A DNA stretch of 5,528 bases, taken from Cyclobacteriaceae bacterium. GTDB taxonomy: Bacteria > Bacteroidota > Bacteroidia > Cytophagales > Cyclobacteriaceae. A model generated the notes under the pieces. That model searched no databases. It saw only the letters and a list, made by a program, of their open reading frames with translations, and had not been told where the DNA came from. The DNA is taken from NCBI GenBank assembly GCA_028279155.1, contig JANQST010000439.1, forward strand, positions 1 through 5,528. Direction: 5' to 3'. A program made the translations under genes and the position numbers. This document shows positions 3,222 to 5,528 of the stretch, piece by piece (the first letter of the stretch is position 1; every line of letters starts with the position of its first letter).

Positions 3222-5528
3222 TCACTCTGTTCTCAAACTTTTAACCGGATTAGAAGTTGCAGCACGTATCGAATGGTGGCTGACTGTCAGCACAGCAATC
3301 ACTACCGCAGCAATGCTACCAATTACAAAATAGTGCCAGGACAGGTCAATCCTGAAGGCAAAATTTTCCAGCCATCTGGACATAAAAAGGAAGGCAATTG
3401 GAGTTGCAATGAGGATCGCAACACCTACCAATTTTAAGAACTCTGATGATAGCATTCCTACAATTTTTTGTTCGGATGCTCCCAGCACTTTTCGTATACC
3501 AATTTCCTTGACTCGCTGTTCTGCCACAAACGACGAGAGCCCATACAACCCAAGACATGCAATGCCAATCGCGAGGAAACAAAAAATAAGAATGAATTGG
3601 TTGAATCGATCTTCGGCCTTGTACGAAGCGTTAAATTTTTCATCTAAGAATTCATAGTTGAAGGCTGCAGGAACATTCCATTCATGCCAAAGATTCTGTA
3701 CCTGGGCGAGTACTTCACTTGTTTTTTCGGGTTCAACCTTTACCATCAAATATGAACTATTCACATTGTGTATGACCAAAGGATCAATGGGCCTTTGAAG
3801 TGAGTGATGGTGGAAATCTTTCGCCACGCCAATAACAACACCTTTTTTATCCATAGCCCAATCGCCGCTGTGTGTGGTATAATATTCAATGGTTTTGCCA
3901 ATCGGATTTTCCCATCCTTCACCATAAAGCTCAATTGCTCGTTTCCAACCACTTTCATTGAGAATGAATGCTGTGCTATCAGTGGAGATTTCCTCTGAGA
4001 ATGTGCGTCCCATGATCATTTCAACATTCAAAGCATCAAGGGTGTTATAACCAACATAGTAGCCCAGCCAAGCATCACCTGTTGGGTATTCGTAATCTGT
4101 GAAACCTTCAAATTTGTATCCCCAGTAGAAGGCGTTATCACCAGGCACTTGTCGACTTGCCATCACGGAATTTACTCCTGGAATGGACTCTAAGCGAGTT
4201 TTAACTCTGTTCCATTTTTGTTGAAGAGCACTGGCGTTTCCAAAACGCATAACAACTACGTTTTCCGGTTCAAATCCCAGGTCCTTCTGCTTTATGAACA
4301 ACATTTGGTAGTAAACAACCATGGCTCCAATGATCAAAGAAATGGAAATGGTAAATTGGAATACAACCAAAATTTTTCGAACAAAACCTTTTCCTCCTTT
4401 GGCTTCCTTTCCAGACAAAACTGAGACAGGCTGAAAAGAAGAAAGAAATAGTGCTGGGTAACTTCCAGTGATCAGAATGGTTATCACTAATAGAAAGAAG
4501 ACCACCAGTAAAACAGGACCTATATTTTGTAATCCACTCATCAGGTCAATTTCTGCCATTTGACTTATTGCCGGAATGGAGACAAAAAGAATGAGTATTG
4601 AGAGGACTAGTGCAATAATTGTCATGATCGTGGATTCTGCAAAGAATTGAATAATCAGTTGCTTTCTGAAGGCACCCATTACTTTTCGTACGCCAACTTC
4701 TTTAGCTCGTTTTGATGCCCTTGCCGTCGCAAGATTCATGAAATTGATGCATGCGATAAGCAAAATGATCACTGCTATTGCGGAGAAAATTAGAACCTGA
4801 TTGGCATTACCATGCTTTGCGTAATCACTTCTCAAATCATATCCTTCCAGGTACAAATCCTCAAGTGGCATGAAATCCATCATGATTGTGTCTCGTTCGG
4901 GGTCCCAGTATTTTTGCCACATGGTGAGATATTCTTCCTCAAGCACTTCAGGATCAGCAGTTGGCTCTAGTTGTACGTAATTCCCAATCCAGTCATTTGG
5001 CCAGAGATCAAGAATGTTGACGACCGGATCATCATAAAGTAATTCGAACGGCACAACCATATCAAACTGCAAGTGGGAATTATAGGGTACATCCTCAAAT
5101 ACTGCAGACACCTTGAAAGGAAGTTCAGTACCCGCCATCACGCCATCAATCCTGAGAACTTTCCCAACAGCATCTTCTGCACCAAAGAATTTTGAGGCAA
5201 ATGATCTTGAGATCGCGACACTGTTTTTATCCTTTAAGCTGGTCCTGATATCTCCATGAATCAATGGAAAACTGAAAAAGCTGAAGAAGTTGGAGTCAGC
5301 CATTAATATATCTTCGAAGTAAACGTCTTCATTTTCCAATGTGATTCTCAAATCCGTCTTCCAGGGATGAATGCGCATTGATTTTTTTACTTCAGAATAA
5401 TCGCGTTCATACGTTGTAGCAGCTACAGCATTGATGAATCCATAGCGATGCTGAAGCCTGTAAATGTCCTTTCCGTTTTCGTGAAACTTGTCATAGCTCG
5501 TTTCTATCCTTATGAATAGAAAAATGAT
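3222..5528 (-). CDS. FtsX/MacB-type ABC transporter permease, 5' end beyond window
   Basis: This inner-membrane permease has two FtsX domains and 768 residues visible. The frame is open to the right edge. Upstream of the Met at 5378 it reads IIFLFIRIETSYDKFHENGK then DIYRL, the canonical end of the first helix and start of the periplasmic MacB core domain. The true start therefore lies outside; roughly 30-40 residues are probably missing. In visible numbering, the periplasmic domain covers about 10-240, helices lie near 245-267, 296-320 and 337-361, the second half starts with a helix near 384-407, a second periplasmic domain covers about 410-640, and helices lie near 645-668, 696-716 and 733-752. 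Each half carries the coupling motif, RAKEVGVRKVMGA and RVKEIGIRKVLGA, and the C-terminus ends with the usual NPVKSLRTE. MacB-family permeases transmit mechanical force from an ABC ATPase to periplasmic substrates rather than opening a pore. No ATPase gene is in the window, so the partner and substrate are unknown. It converges on the LRR gene and is not part of that unit. Confidence 0.95.
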   Translation of the reverse strand: MIFLFIRIETSYDKFHENGKDIYRLQHRYGFINAVAATTYERDYSEVKKSMRIHPWKTDLRITLENEDVYFEDILMADSNFFSFFSFPLIHGDIRTSLKDKNSVAISRSFASKFFGAEDAVGKVLRIDGVMAGTELPFKVSAVFEDVPYNSHLQFDMVVPFELLYDDPVVNILDLWPNDWIGNYVQLEPTADPEVLEEEYLTMWQKYWDPERDTIMMDFMPLEDLYLEGYDLRSDYAKHGNANQVLIFSAIAVIILLIACINFMNLATARASKRAKEVGVRKVMGAFRKQLIIQFFAESTIMTIIALVLSILILFVSIPAISQMAEIDLMSGLQNIGPVLLVVFFLLVITILITGSYPALFLSSFQPVSVLSGKEAKGGKGFVRKILVVFQFTISISLIIGAMVVYYQMLFIKQKDLGFEPENVVVMRFGNASALQQKWNRVKTRLESIPGVNSVMASRQVPGDNAFYWGYKFEGFTDYEYPTGDAWLGYYVGYNTLDALNVEMIMGRTFSEEISTDSTAFILNESGWKRAIELYGEGWENPIGKTIEYYTTHSGDWAMDKKGVVIGVAKDFHHHSLQRPIDPLVIHNVNSSYLMVKVEPEKTSEVLAQVQNLWHEWNVPAAFNYEFLDEKFNASYKAEDRFNQFILIFCFLAIGIACLGLYGLSSFVAEQRVKEIGIRKVLGASEQKIVGMLSSEFLKLVGVAILIATPIAFLFMSRWLENFAFRIDLSWHYFVIGSIAAVVIAVLTVSHHSIRAATSNPVKSLRTE

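Noticed and set aside
3346..4424. Several open frames on both strands within the permease gene
   Set aside because: All lie inside a well-conserved FtsX/MacB-type permease with correct motifs along its whole length; they are frame shadows.
1..5528. CRISPR array, tRNA, rRNA, insertion sequence or phage genes
   Set aside because: No regularly spaced direct repeats, no cloverleaf or rRNA-like sequence, and no transposase, integrase or phage structural motif was found on either strand.

Overview
The window looks like chromosomal DNA from a member of the Bacteroidota, probably a Cytophagales-type marine or environmental bacterium. The reasons are the AT-rich composition, starts without Shine-Dalgarno sequences, A/T-rich upstream regions, a long stand-alone two-domain FtsX/MacB-type permease of the kind expanded in this phylum, and secreted LRR and TPR proteins. 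The assignment is by inference; no marker gene is present.

Left part (1-1533). The left edge holds the first 46 codons of a minus-strand membrane protein that reads like the N-terminus of the SbtA family of sodium-dependent bicarbonate permeases. It has a GTG start and runs off the window. Twenty bases upstream in the same orientation is a 123-residue protein of unknown function, so the two are probably co-transcribed. Divergent from them is a complete LysR-type regulator resembling CbbR/CmpR, the group that controls carbon fixation and bicarbonate uptake genes. The 88-bp divergent gap carries at least two strong dyads sharing a TTATG half-site, one of them with T-N11-A geometry. The most economical reading is a CO2/bicarbonate-responsive module: regulator, operator, unknown protein, bicarbonate permease.

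Middle gap (1534-1892). This 359-bp stretch has no convincing gene but is rich in structure. It holds AT palindromes just after lysR, a sequence matching the classical Fur-box consensus at 16 of 19 positions, and a segment (1627-1769) that can fold in two exclusive ways. A hairpin followed by seven T looks like an intrinsic terminator, and an upstream 8-base complement could disrupt it. This is the best candidate for an undescribed element: an attenuated leader or a small RNA ahead of the next genes.

Right-middle (1893-3157). Two plus-strand genes 26 bp apart encode exported proteins: a small two-TPR protein and a ten-repeat leucine-rich-repeat protein. The LRR repeats are arranged in triplets of 23+23+26 residues, giving a 72-residue higher-order period.

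Right part (3158-5528). A GC-rich hairpin separates the LRR gene from a convergent minus-strand FtsX/MacB-type ABC permease. Its reading frame stays open through the right edge, so the Met at 5378 is internal and the true start lies outside the window. No ABC ATPase gene is visible.
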